In this document: positions 21,247 to 29,738 of the stretch, in pieces
Layout of the letters: every line of letters starts with the position of its first letter
Numbering within the stretch: the stretch's first letter is position 1
DNA from: Proteus cibi
GTDB taxonomy: Bacteria > Pseudomonadota > Gammaproteobacteria > Enterobacterales > Enterobacteriaceae
Length of the DNA: 64,000 nt
NCBI RefSeq assembly: GCF_003144405.1
Contig: NZ_PENW01000034.1
Location: 124,001-188,000, forward strand
Reading direction: 5' to 3'
Translations under genes and position numbers: made by a program
Notes under the pieces: model-generated
Databases searched by the model: none
What the model saw: only the letters and a program-made list of their open reading frames with translations
What the model was told of the DNA's origin: nothing

Positions 21247-22671
21247 ATGTCAAATAAAACTCGTATCGAAGAAGACCTGTTAGGTAAAAGAGAAGTTCCT
21301 GCTGAGGCTTACTACGGCGTCCACACTTTACGTGCTATTGAAAACTTCTACATCAGTGATCGTACCATCAATGATGTTCCAGAATTCATCCGCGGTATGG
21401 TAATGGTGAAAAAAGCTGCTGCATTAGCAAACAAAGAACTTCACACTATTCCTCGCGAAATCGCTGATACGATTATCAAAGCCTGTGACGTTGTATTACA
21501 AACAGGCAAACACATGGATCAATTCCCAGTTGATGTATTCCAAGGCGGTGCAGGTACTTCATTAAATATGAATACCAATGAAGTTATCGCAAACATCGGT
21601 CTGGAATTAATGGGTCATCAAAAAGGTGAATACCAATACCTAAACCCAAATGACCACGTCAATAAGAGCCAATCAACAAACGACGCTTATCCTTGTGGTT
21701 TCCGTGTAGCGGTCTATAACTCTGTTATCAAATTAACTGAATCTATCGAACTGCTGAAAGCAGGTTTTGATAGAAAAGCGGTTGAGTTCAAAGACATCCT
21801 GAAAATGGGTCGTACTCAATTACAAGACGCTGTACCAATGACTTTAGGTCAAGAATTCCATGCTTTCTCTGTACTGATGAAAGAAGAAATCAAAAACCTG
21901 AAACGCACTGCTGAGTTACTGTTAGAAATGAACTTAGGTGCAACTGCTATCGGTACTGGTCTGAATACAGCACCTGGTTACCAAAAACTGGCTGTTGAAA
22001 AACTGGCAGAAGTCACTGGTTTAGCTTGTGTTCCAGCAGAAGACTTAATTGAAGCAACTTCTGACTGTGGTGCTTATGTGATGGTTCACGGCGCATTAAA
22101 ACGCTTAGCTGTGAAAATGTCTAAAATCTGTAATGACTTACGTTTACTGTCCTCTGGTCCTCGTGCAGGTCTGAAAGAAATCAATCTTCCAGAACTACAA
22201 GCAGGTTCTTCAATCATGCCAGCTAAAGTAAACCCAGTCATTCCAGAAGTTGTTAACCAAGCTTGCTTTAAAGTTATCGGTAATGACACTTGTGTGACTA
22301 TGGCTGCTGAAGCAGGTCAATTACAATTAAACGTAATGGAACCCGCTATCGGTCAAGCAATGTTCGAATCAATCTCTCTGTTAAGCAACGCTTGCCGTAA
22401 CTTAGTAGAAAAATGTGTTGATGGTATCACTGCGAATAAAGAAATCTGTGAACACTTCGTATTTAGCTCAATCGGTATCGTGACTTATCTGAACCCATTC
22501 ATTGGTCACCATAACGGCGACATCGTTGGTAAGATTTGTGCAGAAACAGGTAAGAGCGTACGTGAAGTTGTTCTAGAACGCGGTTTATTAACCGAAGAAC
22601 AACTGGATGATATCTTCTCTATTGAGAACTTAAAAAACCCGGCTTACAAAGCAAAACGCTTCGATGATTAA
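21247..22671 (+). CDS. aspA: Aspartate ammonia-lyase (aspartase)
   Basis: Converts L-aspartate to fumarate and ammonia, feeding anaerobic fumarate respiration. The 474 residues match E. coli AspA in length. The fumarase/aspartase superfamily signature [10 protein letters not shown] lies near residue 318 in the flexible catalytic loop, with GTSLNMN near residue 100 and THEND-type substrate contacts replaced by the usual SQSTNDAYP. An AAGG ribosome-binding site precedes the ATG. It is followed by dcuA, with a terminator-like hairpin between. Confidence 0.98.
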   Translation: MSNKTRIEEDLLGKREVPAEAYYGVHTLRAIENFYISDRTINDVPEFIRGMVMVKKAAALANKELHTIPREIADTIIKACDVVLQTGKHMDQFPVDVFQGGAGTSLNMNTNEVIANIGLELMGHQKGEYQYLNPNDHVNKSQSTNDAYPCGFRVAVYNSVIKLTESIELLKAGFDRKAVEFKDILKMGRTQLQDAVPMTLGQEFHAFSVLMKEEIKNLKRTAELLLEMNLGATAIGTGLNTAPGYQKLAVEKLAEVTGLACVPAEDLIEATSDCGAYVMVHGALKRLAVKMSKICNDLRLLSSGPRAGLKEINLPELQAGSSIMPAKVNPVIPEVVNQACFKVIGNDTCVTMAAEAGQLQLNVMEPAIGQAMFESISLLSNACRNLVEKCVDGITANKEICEHFVFSSIGIVTYLNPFIGHHNGDIVGKICAETGKSVREVVLERGLLTEEQLDDIFSIENLKNPAYKAKRFDD

Positions 22672-22727
22672 TAATTGTGTTTTATAACATGACACTGTTA
22701 AACATAAGAATGAGCTCTTAAAAATAC

Positions 22728-22760
22728 AAGGCACGGACTCTTTAAGAGACGTGCCTTTTT
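22728..22760 (+). terminator. Hairpin/attenuator between aspA and dcuA
   Basis: AAGGCACG / CGTGCCTT (22728-22735 and 22750-22757) followed by TTTTT. It should terminate part of the aspA transcript while leaving some readthrough into dcuA, as is known for this gene pair in E. coli. Confidence 0.85.
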
Positions 22761-22829
22761 ACTTGATTGTAAAAACAAAAATTTAACTTATCTTTCTCAT
22801 TTTTTTAATTATCTCAAGGAGTAAACGCT

Positions 22830-24155
22830 ATGTTAGCCGTAGAATTGATTATCGTTCTGCTGGCCATTTTCCTCGGTGCGAGACTTGGGGGAATTGGTAT
22901 CGGGTTTGCCGGTGGTTTAGGGGTTTTAGTTTTAGCTGCTATCGGTGTTAAACCTGGTTCAATCCCTTTTGATGTTATCTCCATCATTATGGCTGTTATT
23001 GCCGCAATCTCTGCAATGCAAGTTGCTGGTGGTTTGGATTACCTTGTTGGCCAAACTGAAAAACTGTTAAGACGTAATCCAAAATACATCACTATTCTTG
23101 CACCAATTGTGACTTATTTCTTAACACTATTCGCAGGTACAGGGAACATCTCTTTAGCAACACTGCCAGTTATCGCTGAAGTTGCAAAAGAACAAGGCAT
23201 CAAACCTTGCCGTCCTTTATCAACTGGTGTTGTTGCAGCTCAAATCGGTATTACTGCATCGCCTATCTCTGCTGCGGTTGTTTACATGGCATCTGTCATG
23301 GAAAACCCAGCAATGGTCGGTGAAGGTAATACAGTAAGCTACATCACTCTGCTGTCTATCTTATTACCAGCAACTTTCCTTGCTATCATTCTGATGTCAT
23401 TCATCGTGTCTTGGGTATTTAACTCAAAACTGTCTGATGATGCTGTCTATCGTGAGCGTTTAGAACAAGGTTTGGTTGAGTTACGTGGTAGCCAAGCACG
23501 TAGAGAAACATTAGCAGGTGCTAAATCATCTGTAATGCTGTTCTTACTGGGTGTTGTCTGTGTTGTAACTTATGCAATCATCAACAGCCCAAGCTTAGGT
23601 ATCGTGAAAGAACCGTTAATGAACACCACTAACGCCATTCTTATCATCATGCTGAGTGTTGCAACCTTAATCACTGTTTTCTGTAAAGTTAAAACTGACA
23701 ACATCCTAAACTCAAGTACCTTTAAAGCAGGTATGAGTGCATGTATTTGTATTCTGGGTGTTGCATGGTTAGGTGATACTTTCGTTTCAAGCAACATCGA
23801 TTGGATCAAACTGACTGCAGGTGACTTAATCACTGGTCATCCTTGGTTATTAGCGGTTATCTTCTTCTTCTGTTCTGCGCTGTTATATTCTCAAGCAGCA
23901 ACAGCGAAAGCGTTAATGCCAATGGCTTTAGCTTTAGGTGTATCTCCATTAACTGCAATTGCTTCTTTCTCTGCCGTTTCTGGTCTGTTCATCCTGCCAA
24001 CTTACCCAACACTGGTTGCGGCAGTTCAAATGGATGACACAGGTACAACTCGTATCGGTAAATTAGTCTTCAACCACCCATTCTTTATCCCTGGTACAAT
24101 TGGTGTGGTATTAGCTGTCGGATTTGGTTTCCTCTTCGGCGGTATGATCCTGTAG
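22830..24155 (+). CDS. dcuA: Anaerobic C4-dicarboxylate transporter DcuA
   Basis: Inner-membrane exchanger of aspartate, fumarate, malate and succinate, 441 residues with 10 or more hydrophobic helices. It begins MLAVELIIVLLAIFLGARLGG, as do DcuA proteins, and contains FAGTGNISLATLPVIAEVA near residue 97. Paired with aspA, it lets the cell import aspartate and export succinate during fumarate respiration. An AAGGAG ribosome-binding site lies about 8 bases before the ATG. Confidence 0.97.
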   Translation: MLAVELIIVLLAIFLGARLGGIGIGFAGGLGVLVLAAIGVKPGSIPFDVISIIMAVIAAISAMQVAGGLDYLVGQTEKLLRRNPKYITILAPIVTYFLTLFAGTGNISLATLPVIAEVAKEQGIKPCRPLSTGVVAAQIGITASPISAAVVYMASVMENPAMVGEGNTVSYITLLSILLPATFLAIILMSFIVSWVFNSKLSDDAVYRERLEQGLVELRGSQARRETLAGAKSSVMLFLLGVVCVVTYAIINSPSLGIVKEPLMNTTNAILIIMLSVATLITVFCKVKTDNILNSSTFKAGMSACICILGVAWLGDTFVSSNIDWIKLTAGDLITGHPWLLAVIFFFCSALLYSQAATAKALMPMALALGVSPLTAIASFSAVSGLFILPTYPTLVAAVQMDDTGTTRIGKLVFNHPFFIPGTIGVVLAVGFGFLFGGMIL

Positions 24156-24218
24156 TTTGAAGTAAAAAATTAAAACATTGCAAAAAAGCGCCTCGCGCTT
24201 ATCAGAAATAAAAAATAA

Positions 24219-24250
24219 GAAAATACCCTGTCGCAAGATGGGGTATTTTC
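24219..24250 (+). terminator. Terminator of dcuA
   Basis: GAAAATACCC / GGGTATTTTC (24219-24228 and 24241-24250) with a 12-base loop and a T-rich 3' flank. It is about 65 bases after the dcuA stop. Confidence 0.8.
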
Positions 24251-24338
24251 ATTTTAGCCTATCGCTCCTCGCTTTCATTTTTAGCTAAAGTCTGTTAATT
24301 ATGATGTTCTCGCGACAACGTGATTTAAGGAGATTTCC

Positions 24339-24911
24339 GTGCAACGTGAAGCATTATTAGACCACGTACTTATCAAGCTAGAGCAATACGGCTTAGCTGC
24401 AACTTTACCGGAGCTTCTTCAAGATTCGGGTATCAATGAATCTCAACTTTATCCATTCTGGCCGGACAGAGATGCCTTAATTTTTGATTGTCTCCGCCAT
24501 CACGGACAACAAATTGAGATTTGGCAACGCCAAGTGATGTTAGATGAAGAACTCTCTATCGAACAAAAATTACTTGCCCGCTATGATCAACTCGCCATGC
24601 GTTTAGAAAAAAACCGTTTTCCTGGTTGTCTATTCGTTGCGGCTTGTAGCGCATATCCCGATGAACACTCTCAAATTCACCAATTAAGCCAACGCCAAAA
24701 GCAAAGCTCATTTGATTACTCTAGAACGCTACTACGCGAGCTTGATATCGAAGACAGCGAGTTAGTTGCTAAGCAAATGGAACTCATCTTAGAAGGCTGT
24801 TTAAGCCGTTTAATGGTGAATCATCATGCTGATGATATTATTACAGCAAAATTATTGGCTGAGGATATTCTTAAGATTGCTCAATGCCGTAAAAATGGTG
24901 CATTAAGTTAG
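24339..24911 (+). CDS. yjdC: TetR/AcrR-type regulator YjdC
   Basis: A 190-residue predicted transcription regulator with a TetR-like N-terminal helix-turn-helix (residues ~10-50) and an all-helical ligand-binding part. It is recognisably the orthologue of E. coli YjdC: shared blocks include the start MQRE, the run EQKLLARY, PGCLF(V/I)AAC, AKQMELILEGCLSR and the C-terminal AEDIL. Target genes are unknown. In E. coli, dsbD and cutA separate yjdC from dcuA; here they are absent from this position. Confidence 0.85.
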   Translation: MQREALLDHVLIKLEQYGLAATLPELLQDSGINESQLYPFWPDRDALIFDCLRHHGQQIEIWQRQVMLDEELSIEQKLLARYDQLAMRLEKNRFPGCLFVAACSAYPDEHSQIHQLSQRQKQSSFDYSRTLLRELDIEDSELVAKQMELILEGCLSRLMVNHHADDIITAKLLAEDILKIAQCRKNGALS

Positions 24912-25207
24912 TTTTGGCTGTTGAAAAACGAGAAAAATGATCTGTTTTTTTGCTTGTATGCAATTTCTATCTTCTGAAGAGCAAAAAACAGATTTAATCA
25001 TCAGAAAAAGAGAAAGTTTTATCTTTGATATACAAAAAAGTGGACACCTTTACTGATTGTTATTTAAGCATTTTTTACTAAAAAATAGCTTATGATGAAA
25101 ATTTAAACTCAAATAGAATAAAAAGAAAGCAAACAAACTTATTTTTGCATTTTTTATTAAAAAGACGTTGACGCATCCCGCTGAATACGGTTTAATGCGC
25201 CTCGTTA

Positions 25208-25283
25208 GCCCGAATAGCTCAGTCGGTAGAGCAGGGGATTGAAAATCCCCGTGTCCTTGGTTCGATTCCGAGTTCGGGCACCA
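25208..25283 (+). tRNA. tRNA-Phe (anticodon GAA)
   Basis: A 76-base cloverleaf with acceptor pairs GCCCGAA/TTCGGGC, D-arm GCTCAGTCGGTAGAGC, anticodon stem GGGGA TTGAAAA TCCCC with GAA anticodon, T-arm GGTTCGATTCC, and encoded CCA. It matches E. coli tRNA-Phe apart from a compensated acceptor pair. In E. coli pheU also adjoins yjdC. Confidence 0.98.
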
Positions 25284-25290
25284 TCTTTAG

Positions 25291-25317
25291 AAAAACCAGC
25301 CTTAGGGCTGGTTTTTT
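25291..25317 (+). terminator. Terminator of the tRNA-Phe gene
   Basis: AAAAACCAGCC / GGCTGGTTTTTT with a four-base loop, directly after the tRNA. Confidence 0.93.
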
Positions 25318-25786
25318 GCTTTCTAGTGGTTTAAAAACCTTTCGCTCAATATCCTAGCTGTATTCTTCGTTTCCAGAATTTAGTTAAAGTATCGGCTAAT
25401 GAGGAAGTCATAAGCGAGAGTTCGAGATGATTAAGTTAAGCCATAATGTTTAATTATCTCAAAAATAATATAAGCCATATCAAAATGTATTTCAGTGAAA
25501 CTGACAAATACCTCAGAAATAATGAATTTGTAAGATCACATTACTCAGTAAAAAATTTAATAGAACGAATATTCTCAGTATTTTATCATTATTGATTTTC
25601 ATCTTAATTATTAAACCAAATTTATCTTATTTTTTACTGCTTTGTTTATCTCTCATGATTGATTGCTTAATTTTTTGAGTATTAAAGCAGAGCAATATCA
25701 TTTTCATTAGATATAATTAATACCTAAACTCTGTTTCCTATAATATAGACCTAACAGTGTGATTTATCATACAAGGAAAAACATAA
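25318..25786. other. AT-rich intergenic region next to tRNA-Phe
   Basis: About 470 bases without a convincing gene. I looked for an integrase fragment or a second copy of the tRNA 3' end and saw neither. The final ~100 bases presumably hold the promoter of the CPBP protease gene; AAGGAAAAA lies just before its ATG. Confidence 0.4.
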
Positions 25787-26434
25787 ATGGAATTTCCCAA
25801 AGATCGAGTTTACCATTCAGTCATCTGTGTATTTGCCTTTATAGGCTACTTCTTTTCCTCTTTTAGCTTATTGCTAACACCTTCACCTACTGCACTGTTT
25901 CAATCGTCTTATATCATCTCCTTGATAAGCTTTTTTATTTATCTCCCCTACTGCCTCATTATTTGGTTTGCCTATCAAAAAAATATTAAATTAATGCCGT
26001 TAGGCCGCCTTCAATGGAATACACTAAAAGCCCCTTTTTTAGCCTTACTGGGATTATATTTTATTAGTCTATTTTTAGGCTCTGAAGATGATTCATGGGT
26101 TACCGAAATTGAATCTATTACAGGTTCTGCTTTCTTCTTCTTTGCTCTGTCTGTTATATTTATCGCCCCCATTACCGAAGAAATCATTTTTAGAGGTTTT
26201 CTACTCAATGCAGGTATGTGGTATGGCAATAAAGGGAAATGGATTGCTATTATTATCTCGTCACTTCTATTTGCCGCTATGCATACTCAATATGAATCCA
26301 TCACTACATTTATCCTTATTTTTGTTGTGGGTGTTGTGTTTTGCCAGGTCAGAATAGGAACTCGTTCATTAATCGCACCGATCATGCTGCATGGAATACA
26401 CAACACAATCAGTGTCGTTTTTTTAATGTTATAG
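25787..26434 (+). CDS. CPBP family intramembrane glutamic endopeptidase
   Basis: A 215-residue membrane protein with about six to seven hydrophobic segments and the full CPBP (CAAX protease / bacteriocin-processing) motif set: Glu131-Glu132 and Arg136 in TEEIIFRG, His166 in AAMHTQ, and His202 with Asn206 in HGIHN. These are the catalytic residues of Rce1-type glutamate proteases. Bacterial members act in bacteriocin self-immunity, prenyl-protein processing or unknown roles. No bacteriocin gene was seen beside it. It stands alone, with about 300 bases to the next gene. Confidence 0.85.
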   Translation: MEFPKDRVYHSVICVFAFIGYFFSSFSLLLTPSPTALFQSSYIISLISFFIYLPYCLIIWFAYQKNIKLMPLGRLQWNTLKAPFLALLGLYFISLFLGSEDDSWVTEIESITGSAFFFFALSVIFIAPITEEIIFRGFLLNAGMWYGNKGKWIAIIISSLLFAAMHTQYESITTFILIFVVGVVFCQVRIGTRSLIAPIMLHGIHNTISVVFLML

Positions 26435-26737
26435 CGTTTTTATTTAAAAACTTTCTATTTTTTATAACAAAAAACTTATTTAATTAATAAGAAATGATAT
26501 TTAATAGATGAAAATATTCTTATTCTTCTTTAGAGAATGATCTGATTCCATACGCAATAATACCGAATATTATTTATCATAATCTCAATAAGTTATATTA
26601 AATTCTATAAAAGATAAAATAGACAAATAAATAGAGAATGTGATTATAACTACATGCTTTTTCAGCGTATTAAAGTATGATAAGAGATATTAATATGAAG
26701 TGAATATTATCATCTTCTTAAATTAAGAGAATTTTTT
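26435..26737. other. AT-rich leader region of the flotillin cassette
   Basis: About 300 bases with no gene. AATTAAGAGAATTTTTT before the ATG at 26738 supplies a GAGA ribosome-binding site. No clear operator or terminator was identified. Confidence 0.35.
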
Positions 26738-27367
26738 ATGAATTTGTTTTTCCAAAATAGCCTCGCTTTTCCCAGCATTATTTTTAGTGCATTACTTATT
26801 ATTATCTCTTTTTATTGGCTTTGCGCTGCTTTTGGATTATTAGATATTGATTTATTTAATATTGATAGTGAATTGGATGTTGACGCAACAGGCTTTGCAG
26901 GTTGGTTAACAAAATTAGGATTAGCGGGCATCCCAGTCACTATTATTTTAACCCTCTTTACCCTTATTGGCTGGTTTATCAGTTACTTTACTAACTATTG
27001 GATTATCAGCGCGATTGAAACAGATTTTATTCGCTATTTAGTTGGCTTTCTTGCTTTAATCATTATCTCTTTTCTTTCTCTTAATCTTACTGCGGTATGT
27101 TTAAAACCCATTCGTAAAAAACTGATGTCACGTAATAAGCCTAAGTCAGTACACCAATTGATAGGTAAATTAGCCATAGTACGATCAGCCAATGTAACGG
27201 AAAACAAAGGTGAAGCTGTTTTAGAAGATGGGGGTGCGGGTTTAATTTTACAAATTAGAGCACCAGAACAAGAAAATATTAAACGAGGTGATAGCGTCGT
27301 TATTATTAGTTATGACGCGCTCACTCACAGTTATCAAGTCGTAACGGAAGATGAATTTCATCATTAA
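26738..27367 (+). CDS. yqiJ: YqiJ-family membrane protein (OB-fold, NfeD-like)
   Basis: A 209-residue protein with three to four hydrophobic segments in the first ~130 residues and a small soluble C-terminal beta domain (GKLAIVRSANVTENKGEAVLEDGG, residues ~144-205) typical of the YqiJ/NfeD OB-fold. Length equals that of E. coli YqiJ. NfeD-like proteins partner flotillins in membrane microdomains, and the next gene encodes a flotillin, as in E. coli yqiJK. It is first gene of a three-gene run. Confidence 0.8.
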   Translation: MNLFFQNSLAFPSIIFSALLIIISFYWLCAAFGLLDIDLFNIDSELDVDATGFAGWLTKLGLAGIPVTIILTLFTLIGWFISYFTNYWIISAIETDFIRYLVGFLALIIISFLSLNLTAVCLKPIRKKLMSRNKPKSVHQLIGKLAIVRSANVTENKGEAVLEDGGAGLILQIRAPEQENIKRGDSVVIISYDALTHSYQVVTEDEFHH

Positions 27368-27451
27368 TACATATTCGATGAGATCTCATTTAGTTAGCAG
27401 ACAAAAATATTAAAAAATGACGGTATCGTCTGAACTTATGGAGAAAAAAGT

Positions 27452-29647
27452 ATGGATTTGGCTTTCGTTATGCCTTTCTTAACTGTCGTTGGTTTCGCAA
27501 TTCTAATTATTTTAGGGTTATTTGGCTTATTTAAGGCTTTCTATATTAAAGTGCCTCAAGGTACCGCCTTAATTGTCAACGATATGACATCACAACCTAA
27601 AGTCCATTTTACGGGGGCTTTGGTTTATCCTGTTATCTACAAAAAAGAGTTTATGCGTATTTCTCTTTTAACGTTAGAAGTAGACCGTCGAGGTAAAGAT
27701 GGTCTGATTTGTCAGGATAACTTACGTGCAGATATCACGGTTGCTTTTTATCTACGTGTTAATGAAACCACGGAAGACGTATTAAAAGTCGCAAAAGCCA
27801 TTGGTGTTGATAGAGCGTCAGATCATCAAGCTGTCAGTACCCTCTTTAGTGCTAAATTCTCAGAAGCATTAAAAACTGTTGGTAAACAGTTTGAGCTGTC
27901 TAAACTTTTTGAAGACCGACAAAATTTCCGTGATCGCATCGTTGATGTTATTGGTAAAGATCTTAATGGTTATGCATTAGAAGACGTTGCGATCGACTAT
28001 TTAGAACAAACACCAAAATCAGCGCTTGATCCTAATAATATTTTTGACTCTGAAGGTATCCGTAAAATAACGGAAATAACCGCCATTCATAATATTGAAA
28101 CCAATCAAAAAGAGCGCGATCAAGAGCTCGCCATTCAAAAGAAAAATGTTGAAACTCGTGAAGCCAGTCTTGCGTTAGAACGTCAACAAGCCGATGCAGA
28201 AGCACGCCAAAAACGTGAAATTGATAATATTCGTGCTCGTGAAAATTCAGAAACGCTACGAGTTCAAGAAGAAGAACGTTTAAAAGCGGAACAAGCTCGT
28301 ATTCAAACTCAACAAGAAATTGAGATCCGTGAAGAAAACCGTATGCGTGAAGTGGAAGTTGCACAACAAAATCGTACTCGCGCAGTCACTATTGAACAAG
28401 AGCGTGTTAATCGTGCACGTGAATTAGAAATTGTTGCTCGCGAGCGTGAAGTTGAGCTGCAACGTATTGAGAAAGAAAAAGCGTTAGAAGAAGAACGTAA
28501 AAATATCTCAAATGTGATCCGTGAACGTGTTGCCGTAGAAAAAACGGTTGCTCAAGAAGAAGAACGCATTAAAGAAGTACGTGAAGTTTCAGAAGCTGAA
28601 CGTATGCGCCAAGTCACTGTAATCAATGCTCAAGCTGAAGCGGAAGAATCTTTAGTTCGCCAAGTGAAAAGAGCCGAAGCCGATGAATCTAGTGCTAAGC
28701 ATAAAGCTGAAGAAATCAGCACAATGGCGAAAGCGGAATTAGAAGCCTCTGTAAAACAAGCCGAAGCGAAAAAACGTTTAGCTGAAGGTATTGAAGCAGA
28801 ACACGCAGCATTAGGTCTTGCCGAAGCTCGTGTACGTCAAGCAACGGCAGAAGCTGAAGAAAAAGAAGGCTTAGTGCTTGCTAATATCACCGCTGAAAAA
28901 TTATTAGCAGAAGCCAGAGGTATGAAAGAAAAAGGCTTAACTGAAGCGCAAGTGATGGAAGCTAAAGCACTCGCCCAGCAACAGCAAGGTCTTGCAGAAG
29001 CAAAAATTTTAGAAGAAAAACTCGCCGCTCAAGCACGTGGTGAAGAACAACAAGCCAATGCAAAAGAGAAACTTGGTTTAGCTGATGCGAAGATCCTTGA
29101 AGAGAAACTTGCCGCTCAAGCGCGTGGTGAAGGTCAATTAGGTTCAGCACAAGCAGAAGTTATTCGCCAACGCCTGAAAGCAGAAGCCGATGGTTTAACC
29201 GATAAATTTAAATCTATGGATCACCTTAGCGATACGGCGCGTTCGCACGAAGAGTTCCGTATGCGTCTTGAAAAACAATTTGAACAAGCCATGGCGTCTA
29301 TTGAAGCCAACAAAGAAATTGCACGCGAACAAGCTGATGTATTAGCAGCTGCGCTTAGCAAAACCAATATTGAAATTGTGGGCGGTGATGGCAACTTCTT
29401 TAATACCTTCTCTAAAGCACTCAGCTTAGGTAAAGCCGTGGATGGTTTTATGGATAAAAGCAGTTTCGCCAAAGAGAATGTTGAAAAACTGATTAACCGT
29501 ACTCAACAAGATAAAAAACTCGATATTGCTTCTTTACTAAAAAATCCTGAAGTTCAAGATTTAATTAATGGATTTATGGCAACAAAAGGCGCTGGTCAAC
29601 TGATTAAAGATGTGACAACTCAATCAGACGCCACTAAAGAAGATTAA
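27452..29647 (+). CDS. yqiK: Flotillin family protein (YqiK-like, enlarged coiled coil)
   Basis: A 731-residue flotillin. An N-terminal membrane anchor (residues ~8-32) is followed by the SPFH/band-7 domain (to ~200), then about 400 residues of highly charged heptad-rich coiled coil made of QERVNRAREL- and EAEEKEG-like blocks, and a globular C-terminus. E. coli YqiK has 553 residues, so the coiled coil here is about 180 residues longer. A near-exact 29-residue duplication lies at residues 513-560. The gene is 84 bases after yqiJ and 91 bases before a giant AAA ATPase gene, indicating a functional set at the inner membrane. Confidence 0.88.
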   Translation: MDLAFVMPFLTVVGFAILIILGLFGLFKAFYIKVPQGTALIVNDMTSQPKVHFTGALVYPVIYKKEFMRISLLTLEVDRRGKDGLICQDNLRADITVAFYLRVNETTEDVLKVAKAIGVDRASDHQAVSTLFSAKFSEALKTVGKQFELSKLFEDRQNFRDRIVDVIGKDLNGYALEDVAIDYLEQTPKSALDPNNIFDSEGIRKITEITAIHNIETNQKERDQELAIQKKNVETREASLALERQQADAEARQKREIDNIRARENSETLRVQEEERLKAEQARIQTQQEIEIREENRMREVEVAQQNRTRAVTIEQERVNRARELEIVAREREVELQRIEKEKALEEERKNISNVIRERVAVEKTVAQEEERIKEVREVSEAERMRQVTVINAQAEAEESLVRQVKRAEADESSAKHKAEEISTMAKAELEASVKQAEAKKRLAEGIEAEHAALGLAEARVRQATAEAEEKEGLVLANITAEKLLAEARGMKEKGLTEAQVMEAKALAQQQQGLAEAKILEEKLAAQARGEEQQANAKEKLGLADAKILEEKLAAQARGEGQLGSAQAEVIRQRLKAEADGLTDKFKSMDHLSDTARSHEEFRMRLEKQFEQAMASIEANKEIAREQADVLAAALSKTNIEIVGGDGNFFNTFSKALSLGKAVDGFMDKSSFAKENVEKLINRTQQDKKLDIASLLKNPEVQDLINGFMATKGAGQLIKDVTTQSDATKED
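28988..29131 (+). repeat. Tandem 87-base repeat inside the flotillin gene
   Basis: The peptide GLA(E/D)AKILEEKLAAQARGE occurs twice, starting at residues 513 and 542 (period 29 residues, 87 bases). The two DNA copies differ at many third positions, so the duplication is not recent. Confidence 0.8.
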
Positions 29648-29738
29648 TTCTGCCTAAAAGGAGATGAAAAGACATAGAGAAAACCTCTATGTCTTTTCCA
29701 TTATTTTTATCGTTTAAGCCAAGGAAATCCGTTATACC

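Noticed and set aside
24184-24200. Second terminator just after dcuA (AAGCG...CGCTT)
   Set aside because: The stem is only about five bases with no T-tract; the hairpin at 24219-24250 is the better candidate.
25784-26434. Bacteriocin immunity role for the CPBP protease
   Set aside because: No bacteriocin precursor, transporter or pheromone gene lies nearby, so this specific role cannot be supported.
28032-28364. 110-codon open frame on the minus strand inside the flotillin gene
   Set aside because: It arises from the biased codon pattern of the charged coiled coil; no ribosome-binding site or known family is visible.
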